Shown in pieces: positions 33,115 to 43,241 of a DNA stretch of 64,000 nt (positions are counted from its first letter, which is position 1; every line of letters starts with the position of its first letter). Both the position numbers and the translations under genes were made by a program. The stretch is from Chryseobacterium populi (lineage in GTDB: Bacteria; Bacteroidota; Bacteroidia; Flavobacteriales; Weeksellaceae). The notes below the pieces were generated by a model. The model made no database searches. It was not told the DNA's origin and saw only the letters and a list, made by a program, of their open reading frames with translations. The stretch is from NCBI RefSeq assembly GCF_000282115.1, contig NZ_AKJY01000002.1, positions 1 through 64,000 on the forward strand. The letters run 5' to 3'.

Positions 33115-34074
33115 TTAAAATAATTCTCCCGCCACTTTTTTAATATTATCACTTTTACCCATTGAATAAAAATGTAAAACCGGAACTCCAAAATCAAGAA
33201 GCTCTCTGCATTGGCTGATTGCCCATTCAATTCCGATCTGTTTTACGGCTTCATTGTTTTTGGCATTTTCCACTTCACTGATCAGCTCTTCCGGCAGATC
33301 GATCTTAAATACCTGTGGTAAAATCTTCAGATGTTTCTTGGTTGCAATAGGCTTGATTCCCGGGATGATGGGAATAGTAATCCCCATTTCTCTTGCCTTC
33401 TGAACAAATTCTATGAATCTTTTGTTATCAAAAAACATTTGGGTAACAATATAATCTGCCCCTGCATCTACTTTTTGTTTCAGCCATTTTAAATCATAAT
33501 TCATTGATGGGGCTTCAATATGTTTTTCAGGATAGCCTGCCACACCGATACAGAATTTATTAAGCTCGTCGCATTCGCGGTCTTCATTATGAAGATATTT
33601 TCCCCGTCCCAAATCATTGATCTGATGGACAAGATCCATAGCGCTTGCATGTCCTCCCGGAGTCGGCTCAAAATACTGATGTCCTTTCATTGCATCGCCC
33701 CGAAGGGCCATCACATTGTCAATTCCGAGATACATGCAGTCAACCAGAAGATATTCGGTTTCTTCTTTTGTAAACCCGCCACAAAGCAAATGCGGAACAG
33801 TATCTACGTTGTATTTATGTTGAATTGCGGCACATATTCCAAGAGTTCCGGGGCGCATTCTTGTGATTCTTCTTTCGACCAAGCCATTTCCTTTATCTAA
33901 GTAGATATACTCTTCTCTGGAAGTCGTTACATCTATAAAGGGCGGTTTAAATTCCATCAGCGGATCTATATTGGTGTATAAATCTTCGATACCTATACCT
34001 TTCTGTGGCGGAACAACTTCTAATGAGAACAATGTTTTCCCGTTTGCATTTTTTATATGTTCTGTAATCTTCAT
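33115..34074 (-). CDS. metF: 5,10-methylenetetrahydrofolate reductase
   Basis: A 319-residue flavoprotein (EC 1.5.1.20) that makes 5-methyl-THF for MetH. It is a TIM-barrel enzyme with the N-terminal active-site Glu in LFSLEVVPPQKG, FAD-binding residues in MALRGDAMKGHQYF, and the CVAGYPEKH-type motif as IGVAGYPEKHIEAPS. The C-terminal QCRELLDFGVPVLHFYSMGK is characteristic. It is the last gene of the SAM-riboswitch-led methionine operon, 85 bp after metH. Confidence 0.95.
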   Translation of the reverse strand: MKITEHIKNANGKTLFSLEVVPPQKGIGIEDLYTNIDPLMEFKPPFIDVTTSREEYIYLDKGNGLVERRITRMRPGTLGICAAIQHKYNVDTVPHLLCGGFTKEETEYLLVDCMYLGIDNVMALRGDAMKGHQYFEPTPGGHASAMDLVHQINDLGRGKYLHNEDRECDELNKFCIGVAGYPEKHIEAPSMNYDLKWLKQKVDAGADYIVTQMFFDNKRFIEFVQKAREMGITIPIIPGIKPIATKKHLKILPQVFKIDLPEELISEVENAKNNEAVKQIGIEWAISQCRELLDFGVPVLHFYSMGKSDNIKKVAGELF

Positions 34075-34159
34075 TTTATATTTTAGTTGAATGTTAAAAG
34101 TTGATTGCTGAGGGTTTTCATTTGTAAACAGACTCTCAACGATGAACCATAAACTTTTC

Positions 34160-36820
34160 TTAATCTGCTAAATTGGGTGACAGCCATTTTCTGGCTTCCT
34201 GGATGCTGCAGCCTCTTCTGTCTGCATAATCATTAAGCTGGTCTTCTGTAATTTTTCCAAGTCCGAAATATTTGGCGTGCGGACTTCCGAAATAATATCC
34301 GGAAACTGATGCTGTAGGATACATCGCTAAGCTTTCTGTCAGAAAAACCCCTATGTTTTCTTCTACTTTTAAAAGGTCCCAGATGGTTTTCTTTTCCAAA
34401 TGGTCAGGGCATGCCGGATATCCTGGTGCCGGACGGATTCCTTTATATTTTTCTGCAATTAAATCTTCATTGCTAAGCTCTTCCTGATTGGCATATCCCC
34501 AATATTCCGTTCTCACTTTTTTATGTAAAAATTCTGCGTAGGCTTCAGCGAATCTGTCGGCAAGTGCTTTTACCATGATAGAATTGTAGTCATCGTTTGC
34601 TTTTTCATATTCTTCTGACAGCTCATCAGTACCGAAACCTGTAGTTACACAAAAAGCACCCACATAATCGGTCTTACCGGAAGCCTGAGGAGCAATAAAG
34701 TCACTTAACGCGAGATATTCTTTCCCTTTTGATTTCTGAACCTGCTGCCTTAAAGTTAAAAACCTGGCTTCTTCCCGATTGTTTTCATCAAAAAGGATAA
34801 TGTCATCCGTTTCATTTGAATTGGCTTTAAAAACGCCGAAGATAGCTTTTGCTGTTAATAATTTTCCGTCAAGAATCTTTTTCAAAATAACCTGTGCATC
34901 TTTGAACAATTCTTGGGCTTGAGTTCCAACGACCTCATCTTCTAAAATATTCGGATATTTCCCATGCAGATCCCAGCTTCTGAAGAAGGGTGACCAGTCG
35001 ATAAAAGGAACAAGCTCATTCAGATCCTGATCCTGGAAAATTTTTATTCCTAAATTATTCGGTGTGAAAATTTCTTCATTTTCCCAGTCGATTGTAAAGT
35101 TATTTTTCCTTGCGTCTTCAATAGGAACATATTCTTTATCAATCTGCCTGTTCAGAAACTTCTCACGGAAATCCGAATACTCCGTTTTCAGATCATCAAC
35201 ATATTCTTTATTTCTGTCTCCCAATAAGGAGCTCACCACATTTACCGCTCTGGAAGCATCATTGACGTGAACAACTGCATTTTTATATTTTAAATCGATT
35301 TTCACTGCCGTATGTGCTTTTGAAGTGGTGGCCCCACCGATCAGTAAAGGAAAATCGAGATTCTGTCTTTCAAGCTCGGCTGCGATATACACCATTTCAT
35401 CTAAACTTGGAGTGATAAGACCGCTTAAACCAATTACATCTACTTTTTCCTCAATTGCTGTCTGAATAATTTTTTCTGCAGGAACCATTACGCCAAGGTC
35501 TACAATCTCATAATTATTACATCCCAGAACAACACTTACAATATTTTTACCGATATCATGAACGTCTCCTTTTACCGTCGCCATCAGAATTTTACCGTTG
35601 GCAGGTCTTGAGCCGTCTTTTTCAGCTTCAATAAAAGGCTGCAGATAAGCAACCGCTTTTTTCATTACCCTTGCAGATTTTACTACCTGAGGCAAAAACA
35701 TTTTCCCACTTCCGAATAAATCTCCTACAACGCCCATTCCCGTCATCAGATTGATTTCAATAACATGTAAAGGTTTTTCTGCCTGCTTTCTTGCTTCTTC
35801 CACATCTTCTTCGATAAAACGGTCAATTCCTTTTACAAGTGCATGGGTAATCCTGTCCTGTAAAGGATGCGTCCTCCATTCTAAGTCTTCAACTTTTTCT
35901 TTTTTGACAGATTTATGTTTTTCAGAATAATCCAGAAGTCTTTCTGTAGCATCTTCATGTTTATCAAGGATGACATCTTCAACAAGGCCTAATAACTCTT
36001 TATTGATTTCATCATAAACTTCCAGCATTGCAGGGTTTACAATCCCCATATTCATCCCTGCCTGAATGGCATGATAAAGGAAAACCGAGTGCATTGCCTC
36101 TCTCACCGTATCATTTCCACGGAAAGAGAATGAAACATTGCTTACTCCGCCACTTACGGAGGCATAAGGAAGATTTTGTCTTACCCATCTTGTTGCTTCG
36201 ATAAAGTCTATGGCATTTCTTCTGTGCTCTTCCATTCCTGTTGCAACCGGGAAAATATTCAGGTCGAAAATGATATCTTCTGCGGGAAAATTCAGTTGAT
36301 TGACCAATATATCATAAGAACGTTTTGAAATTTCAATTCTTCGTTCATAGGTATCGGCCTGCCCGGCTTCGTCGAATGCCATTACAATAACCGCTGCACC
36401 ATATCTTTTAATGGCTTTTGCCTGTTTTATAAATTCTTCTTCACCGCCTTTTAAACTGATTGAGTTTACGACAGATTTTCCTTGCGCGACCTGTAATCCG
36501 GCTTCCAGAATTTCCCATTTTGAGGAGTCGATCATAATCGGAATCCTGGAAATATCGGGTTCGGAAGCAATAAGGTTCAGGAATTTAATCATGGAAGCTT
36601 TTCCATCAATTAACCCGTCATCAAAGTTGACATCAAGAATCTGCGCCCCACCTTCGACCTGGTGACGTGCAATATCCAGCGCTTCAGCAAATTTTTCTTC
36701 TTTTATTAATCTTAAAAACTTTTTGGAACCGGCAACATTAGTTCTTTCACCAACATTGATGAAATTACTTTCCGGCGTTATAATAAGAGGCTCCAGCCCC
36801 GACAGTCTCAAATACTTCAT
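34160..36820 (-). CDS. metH: methionine synthase, folate/B12/activation half
   Basis: 886 residues, the C-terminal three modules of cobalamin-dependent MetH (EC 2.1.1.13). The pterin/methyl-THF-binding barrel is at ~10-270 ([20 protein letters not shown]). The cap and B12 domains are at ~325-560 with the cobalamin ligand motif [16 protein letters not shown]. The AdoMet reactivation domain is at ~590-880 ([31 protein letters not shown]). The homocysteine-binding domain is missing here and is encoded separately at 38001-39011, with the desaturase gene between. The enzyme is therefore split into two polypeptides, an arrangement known in Bacteroidota. Confidence 0.95.
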   Translation of the reverse strand: MKYLRLSGLEPLIITPESNFINVGERTNVAGSKKFLRLIKEEKFAEALDIARHQVEGGAQILDVNFDDGLIDGKASMIKFLNLIASEPDISRIPIMIDSSKWEILEAGLQVAQGKSVVNSISLKGGEEEFIKQAKAIKRYGAAVIVMAFDEAGQADTYERRIEISKRSYDILVNQLNFPAEDIIFDLNIFPVATGMEEHRRNAIDFIEATRWVRQNLPYASVSGGVSNVSFSFRGNDTVREAMHSVFLYHAIQAGMNMGIVNPAMLEVYDEINKELLGLVEDVILDKHEDATERLLDYSEKHKSVKKEKVEDLEWRTHPLQDRITHALVKGIDRFIEEDVEEARKQAEKPLHVIEINLMTGMGVVGDLFGSGKMFLPQVVKSARVMKKAVAYLQPFIEAEKDGSRPANGKILMATVKGDVHDIGKNIVSVVLGCNNYEIVDLGVMVPAEKIIQTAIEEKVDVIGLSGLITPSLDEMVYIAAELERQNLDFPLLIGGATTSKAHTAVKIDLKYKNAVVHVNDASRAVNVVSSLLGDRNKEYVDDLKTEYSDFREKFLNRQIDKEYVPIEDARKNNFTIDWENEEIFTPNNLGIKIFQDQDLNELVPFIDWSPFFRSWDLHGKYPNILEDEVVGTQAQELFKDAQVILKKILDGKLLTAKAIFGVFKANSNETDDIILFDENNREEARFLTLRQQVQKSKGKEYLALSDFIAPQASGKTDYVGAFCVTTGFGTDELSEEYEKANDDYNSIMVKALADRFAEAYAEFLHKKVRTEYWGYANQEELSNEDLIAEKYKGIRPAPGYPACPDHLEKKTIWDLLKVEENIGVFLTESLAMYPTASVSGYYFGSPHAKYFGLGKITEDQLNDYADRRGCSIQEARKWLSPNLAD

Positions 36821-36825
36821 TAATT

Positions 36826-37917
36826 TTATTCTTCTAAAATATAATATGCATTGTTTGCATTTTGTCTAAGCAAATCCACATGTTTCCTTAAAGCAGTAAA
36901 AATAGGATACCTTTTATAGGACAGCTGATGTTCTTTTGCAAATCTTTCTATTTCCTCTGTGATCTCATTGTAATACATATAGCTGTAATTCGGGAATAAA
37001 TGGTGGGCCACATGGAAATTAAAATTCCCTAACACATTTCTCACCAACCAGTTGTTCTCTGCAAGATCATTGGTTACTTCAAACTGATGCTGCAGCCAAC
37101 TGAACGGAAGTCCGTTTTTTTCATCCAGTCTTGGAAAAGCATTATCAGGAAGCGGATGCAAGGGCAATAAAACAAACAAAGCAAAAATACTTGCTGCCAT
37201 TACCTGCAAAGCCCACGCTCCCAAAGCCAAACCAACTGAAACTTTAAAAAACAGCACCGGAACTGCGATCTGATAAAAGAAGTAGAATAGTTTACAGCTC
37301 ACCATTTTTATTTTTTCAACCGCAGGAATTCTTCCCTGAGTTTTTAAAATCACTCTTTCATGGTCGAAAAAATCTCTGAAATCCCTTATAAACATCCAAT
37401 TAAACAGGTATAAAGGGTAAACCAGAAAGAAAAACAGATGCTGATATTTCTGTACTCCTTTCGCTTTGATCCACGGAACGATTAGCAGCAAACCGCTCTG
37501 CTCAATGTCTGTATCCCATCCATCCACATTCGGATAAGCATGATGGCTTGCAATATGTCTTTTTTTCCAGATGTATGAATTGGCACCGATGAGATCAAAA
37601 ATATGCAGAATCAATCCATTCAGTTTTTTACTTTTATAAATATTATTATGGGCTGCTTCATGGATTAAGTTCAAATAAATCAATACCAATGAAATTCCCA
37701 TTAAAATAAAACAGGAAATATAAACCCATGAGGTTTCTGCACTAAAAACCGCTAAAAAATAAAGCCCGAAATAGATCAAAGGCAATATCACAGCTTTGAT
37801 CTTAATATAAATATCTCTGTTTTCCGGGATAGCTTCCACTCTAGTGTTCACTTTTTTTCTTAGTTCATTAAACAGTTTGGTTTCATCAGCATTTTTTGAG
37901 TAACTAGGCTTTTCCAT
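36826..37917 (-). CDS. fatty acid desaturase inserted in the methionine operon
   Basis: A 363-residue membrane di-iron desaturase. The three His boxes are present: [24 protein letters not shown] and [15 protein letters not shown], with the QHQFEVTND segment between, as in acyl-lipid delta-type desaturases. There are four predicted transmembrane helices. I favour the ATG at 37917; a frame from 37953 would add 12 residues with no gain. It lies only 5 bp upstream of metH(C) and 83 bp downstream of metH(N), so it shares the operon although no metabolic link is obvious. It may adjust membrane unsaturation. Confidence 0.88.
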   Translation of the reverse strand: MEKPSYSKNADETKLFNELRKKVNTRVEAIPENRDIYIKIKAVILPLIYFGLYFLAVFSAETSWVYISCFILMGISLVLIYLNLIHEAAHNNIYKSKKLNGLILHIFDLIGANSYIWKKRHIASHHAYPNVDGWDTDIEQSGLLLIVPWIKAKGVQKYQHLFFFLVYPLYLFNWMFIRDFRDFFDHERVILKTQGRIPAVEKIKMVSCKLFYFFYQIAVPVLFFKVSVGLALGAWALQVMAASIFALFVLLPLHPLPDNAFPRLDEKNGLPFSWLQHQFEVTNDLAENNWLVRNVLGNFNFHVAHHLFPNYSYMYYNEITEEIERFAKEHQLSYKRYPIFTALRKHVDLLRQNANNAYYILEE

Positions 37918-38000
37918 TATATTTAAATTTTGTGATTTATTTAAAAATAACATTAAAAACTTAATTATTTCATCAAATTCAATTTAAAAAATCTATCAAA

Positions 38001-39011
38001 TTAAACAAATTTATTCAATTTTCTTGGTGAATATTCTTTCACCAATTCAGCAATAGCTTTGATATGATCGGGGGTTGTTCCGCAACATCCACCGATAATA
38101 TTGATCAATCCTTTTTCTACATATTCTTTAATCTGTTCGGCCATAAATTCAGGTGTCTCATCATATTTTCCGAAAGCATTGGGTAATCCTGCATTCGGAT
38201 AGGCTGAAACATAAAACTCAGAATTATGAGCTAAGGTTTCTAAATAGGGTGTGAGCTGATTGGCTCCCAAAGCACAGTTAAAGCCTACACTTAATAGATT
38301 CAGATGGGAAACCGAAATTAAAAATGCTTCTGCAGTCTGCCCGCTCAGGGTTCTTCCTGAAGCATCCGTAATCGTTCCTGAGACCATGATCGGAATTTCA
38401 ATACCTCTTTCATCCTGAATTTCGTCAATCGCAAATAAAGCGGCTTTTGCATTTAATGTATCGAAGATCGTTTCTACCAGTAAAATATCCGAACCTCCAT
38501 CTAATAAAGCTTCGGACTGCTGTTTGTAAGCAATTCTCAGTTCATCAAAGGTAATGGCACGATAACCTGGATCATTAACATCCGGACTTAAACTCGCAGT
38601 TCTGTTCGTAGGCCCGATCGAACCTGCCACAAATCTTGGCTTATCCGGATTTTTTGCGGTGAACTCATCACAGGCTTTTCTTGCAATTTTTGCTGATTCA
38701 TAATTCAGCTCGTAAACCAGATCCTCCATATGATAATCTGCCATTGCAATGGTAGTTCCGGAGAAGGTATTGGTTTCAATAATATCGGCGCCTGCTTCCA
38801 GGTATTTTTTATGAACCTCTTCAATTGCAGCAGGCTGTGTCAATGAAAGCAGATCATTATTTCCTTTTACCGGATGCTCCCAATCTTTGAAACGTTCGCC
38901 ACGGTAATCTTCCTCTTCAAATTTGTATCGTTGAAGCATGGTTCCCATCGCTCCGTCCAGAATTAAAATTCTCTCGGATAATGCTGTGTATAATTGTTCT
39001 GAATTTTTCAT
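38001..39011 (-). CDS. metH: methionine synthase, homocysteine-binding half
   Basis: 336 residues, the N-terminal homocysteine S-methyltransferase barrel of Met[21 protein letters not shown] begins the domain. The zinc-binding Cys residues are in SVGFNCALG and [17 protein letters not shown]. It must cooperate with the separately encoded folate/B12 half to transfer methyl from 5-methyl-THF to homocysteine. It is separated from the upstream sulfhydrylase gene by a 108-base gap containing three hairpins and a dispersed repeat. Confidence 0.94.
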   Translation of the reverse strand: MKNSEQLYTALSERILILDGAMGTMLQRYKFEEEDYRGERFKDWEHPVKGNNDLLSLTQPAAIEEVHKKYLEAGADIIETNTFSGTTIAMADYHMEDLVYELNYESAKIARKACDEFTAKNPDKPRFVAGSIGPTNRTASLSPDVNDPGYRAITFDELRIAYKQQSEALLDGGSDILLVETIFDTLNAKAALFAIDEIQDERGIEIPIMVSGTITDASGRTLSGQTAEAFLISVSHLNLLSVGFNCALGANQLTPYLETLAHNSEFYVSAYPNAGLPNAFGKYDETPEFMAEQIKEYVEKGLINIIGGCCGTTPDHIKAIAELVKEYSPRKLNKFV

Positions 39012-39029
39012 TCTATATTTTTATGTTTT

Positions 39030-39050
39030 CAATGATGAAATTTCGTCATT
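39030..39050. repeat. intergenic hairpin before metH N-half
   Basis: The palindrome AATGATGAAATTTCGTCATT forms a short stem immediately upstream of the metH start on the minus strand. It lies beside the dispersed repeat at 39059-39100. Confidence 0.35.
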
Positions 39051-39058
39051 GTTGTATA

Positions 39059-39100
39059 GGATTTTATCCTATTCTTTATTAAATCGTCCCTTCGGGACTC
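39059..39100. repeat. dispersed intergenic repeat, copy 1
   Basis: A ~42-base sequence with a GGATtttATCC hairpin followed by aaatcGTCCCttcGGGACtc is nearly the same as positions 50768-50810, in the gap between moxR and the DUF4350 gene. Both lie inside operons, which suggests a REP-like element with a GTCCC-TTC-GGGAC hairpin. Confidence 0.6.
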
Positions 39101-39119
39101 TTTTCACTTCAAACAGGTA

Positions 39120-40280
39120 TTATTCCAATGCCTGTTTTAGGTCTGCAATAATATCTTCCACACTTTCCAGCCCTACTGAACAACGTACAAGACCGGCTGT
39201 GATTCCTACTTCATTTCTTTCTTCATCTGTTAGTTTTGAATGGGTTGTAGAAGCAGGGTGGGTTACAATCGTCCTTGTATCACCAAGATTTGCTGAAAGG
39301 GAGCACATTTTTATTTTGTCTAAAAACTTTCTTCCGCCTTCAATTCCTCCTTTTATTTCAAAAGCAACTATATTTCCGCCTAACTTCATTTGTTTTTTTG
39401 CAATCTGATAACTCGGGTGAGATGGTAAGAATGGATATTTCACAAGCTCTACATTCGGATGGTTTTCCAGAAACTCGGCAACTTTCAATGCATTTTCGCA
39501 GTGCTTTTCCACACGGATAGCCAGTGTTTCCAAACTTTTTGATAAAACCCAGGCATTGAACGGAGACATTGCGGGCCCCGTATTTCTTGCAAAAAGATAA
39601 ATTTCTCTTATTAAATCTTCTCTCCCGACTGCTACTCCTCCTAAAACACGTCCTTGCCCATCGATTAATTTCGTTGCGGAATGTACCACAATATCAGCAC
39701 CGTATTTAACCGGCTGTTGAAGATAAGGGGTTGCAAAACAGTTATCCACTATAAAAATAAGATTATGTTTCCTGGCAATCTGTCCGAAAAACTCAAGGTC
39801 CAGAATTTCGATAGCCGGGTTGGTAGGCGTTTCTAAATATAAAATCTTTGTATTCGGCTGAATATATTTTTCAACATTTTCAGAATCTCCGGCCTTAAAA
39901 TAGGTGGTTTCAATATTCCATTTCGGGAAATACTTCGTAAATAAAGTATGTGTAGACCCGAACACCGACTGGCAGCTTACGATATGATCTCCCGCATTAA
40001 GTAACGTTGCAAATGTTGAATAAATAGCTGCCATTCCTGTTGCAAAAGCGTATCCGGCTTCTGCACCTTCCATTTTTGCAATTTTATCTGTGAATTCAGT
40101 AACATTCGGGTTTGAGAACCTGCTGTATAGATTTTTAGGTTTTTCTTCTGCAAAGCTCGCTCTCATATCTTCCGCATTCTGGAAAATAAAACTGGATGTA
40201 AGGTATAGTGGTGTAGAATGTTCGTCAAACTGTGATCTTTCAGTTTGAGTTCTTATTGCAAAGGTTTCAAAATTTTCCAT
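39120..40280 (-). CDS. O-acylhomoserine sulfhydrylase / cystathionine gamma-synthase family
   Basis: A 386-residue PLP enzyme of the Cys/Met metabolism family. The Schiff-base lysine is in VVHSATKLIDGQGRVLGGV. The Tyr-Ser-Arg phosphate-binding motif YSRFSNPNVTEF is near residue 53, and GGNIVAFEI and SLGDTRTIVTHPASTTH are family marks. Given metX immediately upstream in the operon, O-acetylhomoserine with sulfide is the likely substrate, making homocysteine; O-succinylhomoserine (metZ) or cystathionine formation cannot be excluded from sequence. Confidence 0.9.
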   Translation of the reverse strand: MENFETFAIRTQTERSQFDEHSTPLYLTSSFIFQNAEDMRASFAEEKPKNLYSRFSNPNVTEFTDKIAKMEGAEAGYAFATGMAAIYSTFATLLNAGDHIVSCQSVFGSTHTLFTKYFPKWNIETTYFKAGDSENVEKYIQPNTKILYLETPTNPAIEILDLEFFGQIARKHNLIFIVDNCFATPYLQQPVKYGADIVVHSATKLIDGQGRVLGGVAVGREDLIREIYLFARNTGPAMSPFNAWVLSKSLETLAIRVEKHCENALKVAEFLENHPNVELVKYPFLPSHPSYQIAKKQMKLGGNIVAFEIKGGIEGGRKFLDKIKMCSLSANLGDTRTIVTHPASTTHSKLTDEERNEVGITAGLVRCSVGLESVEDIIADLKQALE

Positions 40281-40294
40281 AAAAATTAATTTAC

Positions 40295-40395
40295 CAATGT
40301 AGCAGTCTGTTGATGTAACAATGAAATTCTTGGTTTAACTCAGAATGACGATTGTAAAATCCACTGGTATACTGTTACATTGCTATATTGTTACA
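40295..40395. repeat. TGTAACA/TGTTACA repeats between homoserine dehydrogenase and sulfhydrylase
   Basis: The 118-base gap holds four near-identical octamers: caatgtagcag and atgtaacaatg on the left, ctgttacattg and tattgttacat on the right. Left and right copies are inverted (10 of 11 bases match). They could form a hairpin in the operon mRNA or be remnants of a palindromic repeat. Confidence 0.45.
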
Positions 40396-40398
40396 TTA

Positions 40399-41937
40399 TT
40401 ATTTAGTTTCACTTACTCTTAAAATATCTCCGAAAACACCTCTTGCGGTAACCTGAGCTCCGGCTCCGGCTCCCATAATCACGATAGGATTTTCACCATA
40501 ACTTTCTGTATAGATTTCAAAGATTGAATCTGAACCTTTCAACTGCCCTAATGCAGAACTTGCGGGAACAGAAATTAGCTTTACATCAAGTTCTCCTTTT
40601 TCTTTCTGCAAATCTCCGTGCAAATCACCGATGTATCTTAATACGTGACCGGGCTCTTGATTTTCTTTAATTTTCTGATATTCTCCGTCCAGATCTTCCA
40701 GTCTTGAAATGAATTCCTGCTTAGAAACAGAAAGCAAACTTTCAGGAACCAGATTTTGAATGCTGATATCTTCAAATTCATTAATCAGGTCTAATTCTCT
40801 TGCCAGAATCAATAATTTTCTTGCTACATCATTTCCGGAAAGATCTTCACGAGGATCCGGCTCTGTAAAACCTTTTTCCATAGCTTCATTGATGATCGTT
40901 GAAAATTTATCATCTCTTAAAGAAAAATTATTAAAAACATAACTCAATGTTCCTGAGAAAACCCCTTTGATTCTCGTAATATTTTCCCCGGAAAGATGTA
41001 ATAGTTTTATGGTATCGATTAAAGGCAACCCTGCCCCAACATTGGTTTCATACAGGTATCTTCTATTGTTTTTGCTCAACGTATATCTTAGTTTACGATA
41101 TTCTTCAATAGGGAGTGTATTGAAAATTTTATTGGACGAAACCAAATCAAATCCGTTTTCTGCCAGAGCATGATAATTTTTAACAAAATCTTTACTTGCC
41201 GTGTTATCCACTACGATAAGGTTTTCCAGTTGATTTTCTTTTGAAAAATTAATCAGCTCTTCCACATTCGACGGGTTTTCGGCCGTCTGAACTTCATCAT
41301 TCCATTTCGCATCAAATCCTTTTTTATTGAAAGCTATTTTCCTGGAATTGGCAACTGCCACTACTTTAAGGTCGATCTTCTTACGTCTTTTAATTTCTTC
41401 TGAAGATTCCAAAACCTGATTAATCAGGGTTTTTCCAACATTTCCGTGCCCTATAATTGCCAGATGAACGGTTTTCGGCTTTTTAGATATTTCTGATTCG
41501 ATGATATTCTTAGTTTTCTCATCCTGTGAAGAGGTTACGACAATATTGACGCGCTTTTCACTTGCAATCTGATTTAAAAGCAATGGGAAAACATTATTTC
41601 TCGCCAGCTCTGCAAGAATTTTATTAAAATCTTCCGCCACAAAACCCAGTACGGAAACATTGTTAATACTGTAAATCTGAGAAACTTTCCCTGATTTTCT
41701 TTCGGGTTCAAATTCGTCAATCAGACAATTAACTGCTTTTTCAGAGTCACTTTCCTGAACGAGAATAGAGATCCCGTTTTCGATTGCCTGCTGGGAAATT
41801 ACTCCCACACTGATTCGCGCCAAAGTAAGCGCTTTAAAAATTCTCCCGTCAATACCGATTTCTCCTAAGAAATCTTCTCCTTCAAATTTGATGATTGACC
41901 TGTTTTTTAAAAACTTTATTTCGTTAACATTTTTCAT
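40399..41937 (-). CDS. homoserine dehydrogenase with N-terminal ACT domains
   Basis: 512 residues. Residues ~1-150 contain tandem ACT-type folds (FKALTLARISVGVISQQAIE, GFVAEDFNKILAELARNNVF) of the kind that bind threonine or lysine in bifunctional aspartokinase/homoserine dehydrogenases. The NAD(P) fold starts at LAIIGHGNVGKTLINQVL, with VGAGLPLIDTIKLLHLSGE and FTEPDPREDLSGNDVARKL as catalytic motifs, and the C-terminal VIMGAGAGAQVTARGVFGDI seals the enzyme. It is a ThrA-like protein without the aspartokinase domain. EC 1.1.1.3, aspartate semialdehyde to homoserine, feeding metX. It starts 3 bp after the metX stop. Confidence 0.9.
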   Translation of the reverse strand: MKNVNEIKFLKNRSIIKFEGEDFLGEIGIDGRIFKALTLARISVGVISQQAIENGISILVQESDSEKAVNCLIDEFEPERKSGKVSQIYSINNVSVLGFVAEDFNKILAELARNNVFPLLLNQIASEKRVNIVVTSSQDEKTKNIIESEISKKPKTVHLAIIGHGNVGKTLINQVLESSEEIKRRKKIDLKVVAVANSRKIAFNKKGFDAKWNDEVQTAENPSNVEELINFSKENQLENLIVVDNTASKDFVKNYHALAENGFDLVSSNKIFNTLPIEEYRKLRYTLSKNNRRYLYETNVGAGLPLIDTIKLLHLSGENITRIKGVFSGTLSYVFNNFSLRDDKFSTIINEAMEKGFTEPDPREDLSGNDVARKLLILARELDLINEFEDISIQNLVPESLLSVSKQEFISRLEDLDGEYQKIKENQEPGHVLRYIGDLHGDLQKEKGELDVKLISVPASSALGQLKGSDSIFEIYTESYGENPIVIMGAGAGAQVTARGVFGDILRVSETK

Positions 41938-41940
41938 CTT

Positions 41941-42903
41941 CTATAAGATATTTTTAATGATATTATTTAATTGTTTGTATTCCATTAGAAAGGCGTCGTG
42001 CCCATGAATTGATTGGATCTCATGATAGAAAACATCTTCTTTTTTCTTTTTCAGCTTTTCAAAACACATCCTGATTTCAGAAGCCGGGAAAAACAAGTCT
42101 GTATCCACAGAGATCATGTGCATTCGTGCAACTATTTTCTCTAACATCTTTTCATCAGTATTGATATTCATCAGTAAATGGTTCATTAATCTGTATGATT
42201 TTAAACTAAACCTTTCATTTAATGCATTTCCATGATAAATCAGCCAATCCTCCGATTCCAGCTGCTGCTTTTCCTTATTGTATTTGTTTTGAAATCTATC
42301 GTTTAAAGACTGAGGTGTTCTGTAGCACAACATCGCATGAATTCTGGCTTTCTGAAGGGGTTCATCATTTCCGTTTAATAAAAATTTCTGAACCAGACAC
42401 TGTGCATGAAGCCAGTCATGAGTTTTAAAATCGCAGGCAATGGGAATAAAAATTTCGGCAAGATGTGGTTTTTTCGCCAACATTTCCCAGCCGATTCCCC
42501 CTCCCAGTGAACCTCCGATAATGGCATACAAGTTTCTTACAGAAAGAATTTCAAGACCTTTCAGAAATATCTCAGCAATATCTGAAGAGGTGAAATCTTC
42601 ATATTCATCAATTAAAAAATCATTATAGCCGTTTCCGGGAATATTGAAGCACAGAACGGTGTACTTTTTTGTATCAATTACCTGACCCTCTCCAATTAGC
42701 TGCTTCCACCAGCCTTTTTCCCCGGAAACATTTGAGTTTCCCGTTAAAGCATGATTTACCAGAATAACAGGTGCTGTAAACAGGTCTTTCCCGAAAAGCT
42801 GATAGCTCAACGGGATATGATATTCCTTTTGGGAGGCCGTTTGATATGAAAAATTGATATGTTTTAGTTCTGCTTCCAATTCTATTATATTTTTATAACA
42901 CAA
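41941..42903 (-). CDS. metX: homoserine O-acetyltransferase (MetX-like alpha/beta hydrolase)
   Basis: About 320 residues of the MetX alpha/beta-hydrolase family that activate homoserine with acetyl-CoA. VILVNHALTGNSNVSGEKGW holds the oxyanion region, IIGGSLGGGIGWEMLAKKP the nucleophile elbow (Ser), TDLFFPASE the Asp and IHGHDAFLMEYKQL the His. It is a little shorter than typical MetX. There is no ATG in frame before the conserved part: the frame opens at TTG 42903, and a second TTG at 42879 gives MEAELKHINF, which looks more natural. It is the first gene of the methionine operon, controlled by the SAM riboswitch just upstream. Confidence 0.88.
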   Translation of the reverse strand: MCYKNIIELEAELKHINFSYQTASQKEYHIPLSYQLFGKDLFTAPVILVNHALTGNSNVSGEKGWWKQLIGEGQVIDTKKYTVLCFNIPGNGYNDFLIDEYEDFTSSDIAEIFLKGLEILSVRNLYAIIGGSLGGGIGWEMLAKKPHLAEIFIPIACDFKTHDWLHAQCLVQKFLLNGNDEPLQKARIHAMLCYRTPQSLNDRFQNKYNKEKQQLESEDWLIYHGNALNERFSLKSYRLMNHLLMNINTDEKMLEKIVARMHMISVDTDLFFPASEIRMCFEKLKKKKEDVFYHEIQSIHGHDAFLMEYKQLNNIIKNIL

Positions 42904-42944
42904 TTGAAAATGCCATGAGAAATGGCTGAAAAGAACTTCAGTAA

Positions 42945-43052
42945 GTTATCTGTCCAAAATAAAATTATTTGGTAGAACGTAGCACCTTCTTCACTTGCGC
43001 GAAGGGTTGCTAAGGTTTCACAGGGTCTAATCCCTCAACCTTTCTTGATAAC
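42945..43052 (-). ncRNA. SAM-I (S-box) riboswitch
   Basis: On the minus strand the 108-base leader folds as an S-box aptamer. P1 pairs GTTATC with GATAAC (43052-43047 with 42950-42945). P2/P3 contain gaGGGATTAGACCCTGTGAAACC, here read in two parts: AGGTTGAGGGATTAGACCCT and GTGAAACCTTAGCAACCC. The conserved AAGGTGCTACGTTCTACC follows, and P4 is CCAAAT...TTTTGG. It ends 42 bases before metX. A short hairpin GCCAT/ATGGC lies between aptamer and start codon and could be the expression platform. SAM binding should reduce expression of the whole methionine operon. Confidence 0.93.
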
Positions 43053-43081
43053 ATTTTCAATATTTGAATGAACGAATGGTG

Positions 43082-43115
43082 CAAAGATAGTTTTTTTCTT
43101 TTAATTATTTACAAA
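43082..43115 (-). promoter_or_regulatory. metX: promoter of the methionine operon
   Basis: Minus strand: TTTG (43115-43112), 22 bases, then TATCTTTG (43089-43082), a perfect TAnnTTTG. The transcript would start about 25-30 bases before the riboswitch. Confidence 0.7.
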
Positions 43116-43191
43116 AATTTAATTTATTCTCGAAACTCCTCTAAACATAAGACATTCAAGGCTATGTTAAGGATTTTTCAGATTCGGAAAA

Positions 43192-43222
43192 TTGGAATTA
43201 TTTTTCAAAAAAACTACCTTCG
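43192..43222 (+). promoter_or_regulatory. promoter of the glucosidase gene
   Basis: TTG at 43192-43194 and TACCTTCG at 43215-43222 (one mismatch to TAnnTTTG), 20 bases apart, lie 20 bases before the glucosidase ATG. Confidence 0.5.
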
Positions 43223-43241
43223 TACTGAAAAATGGTGAGAT

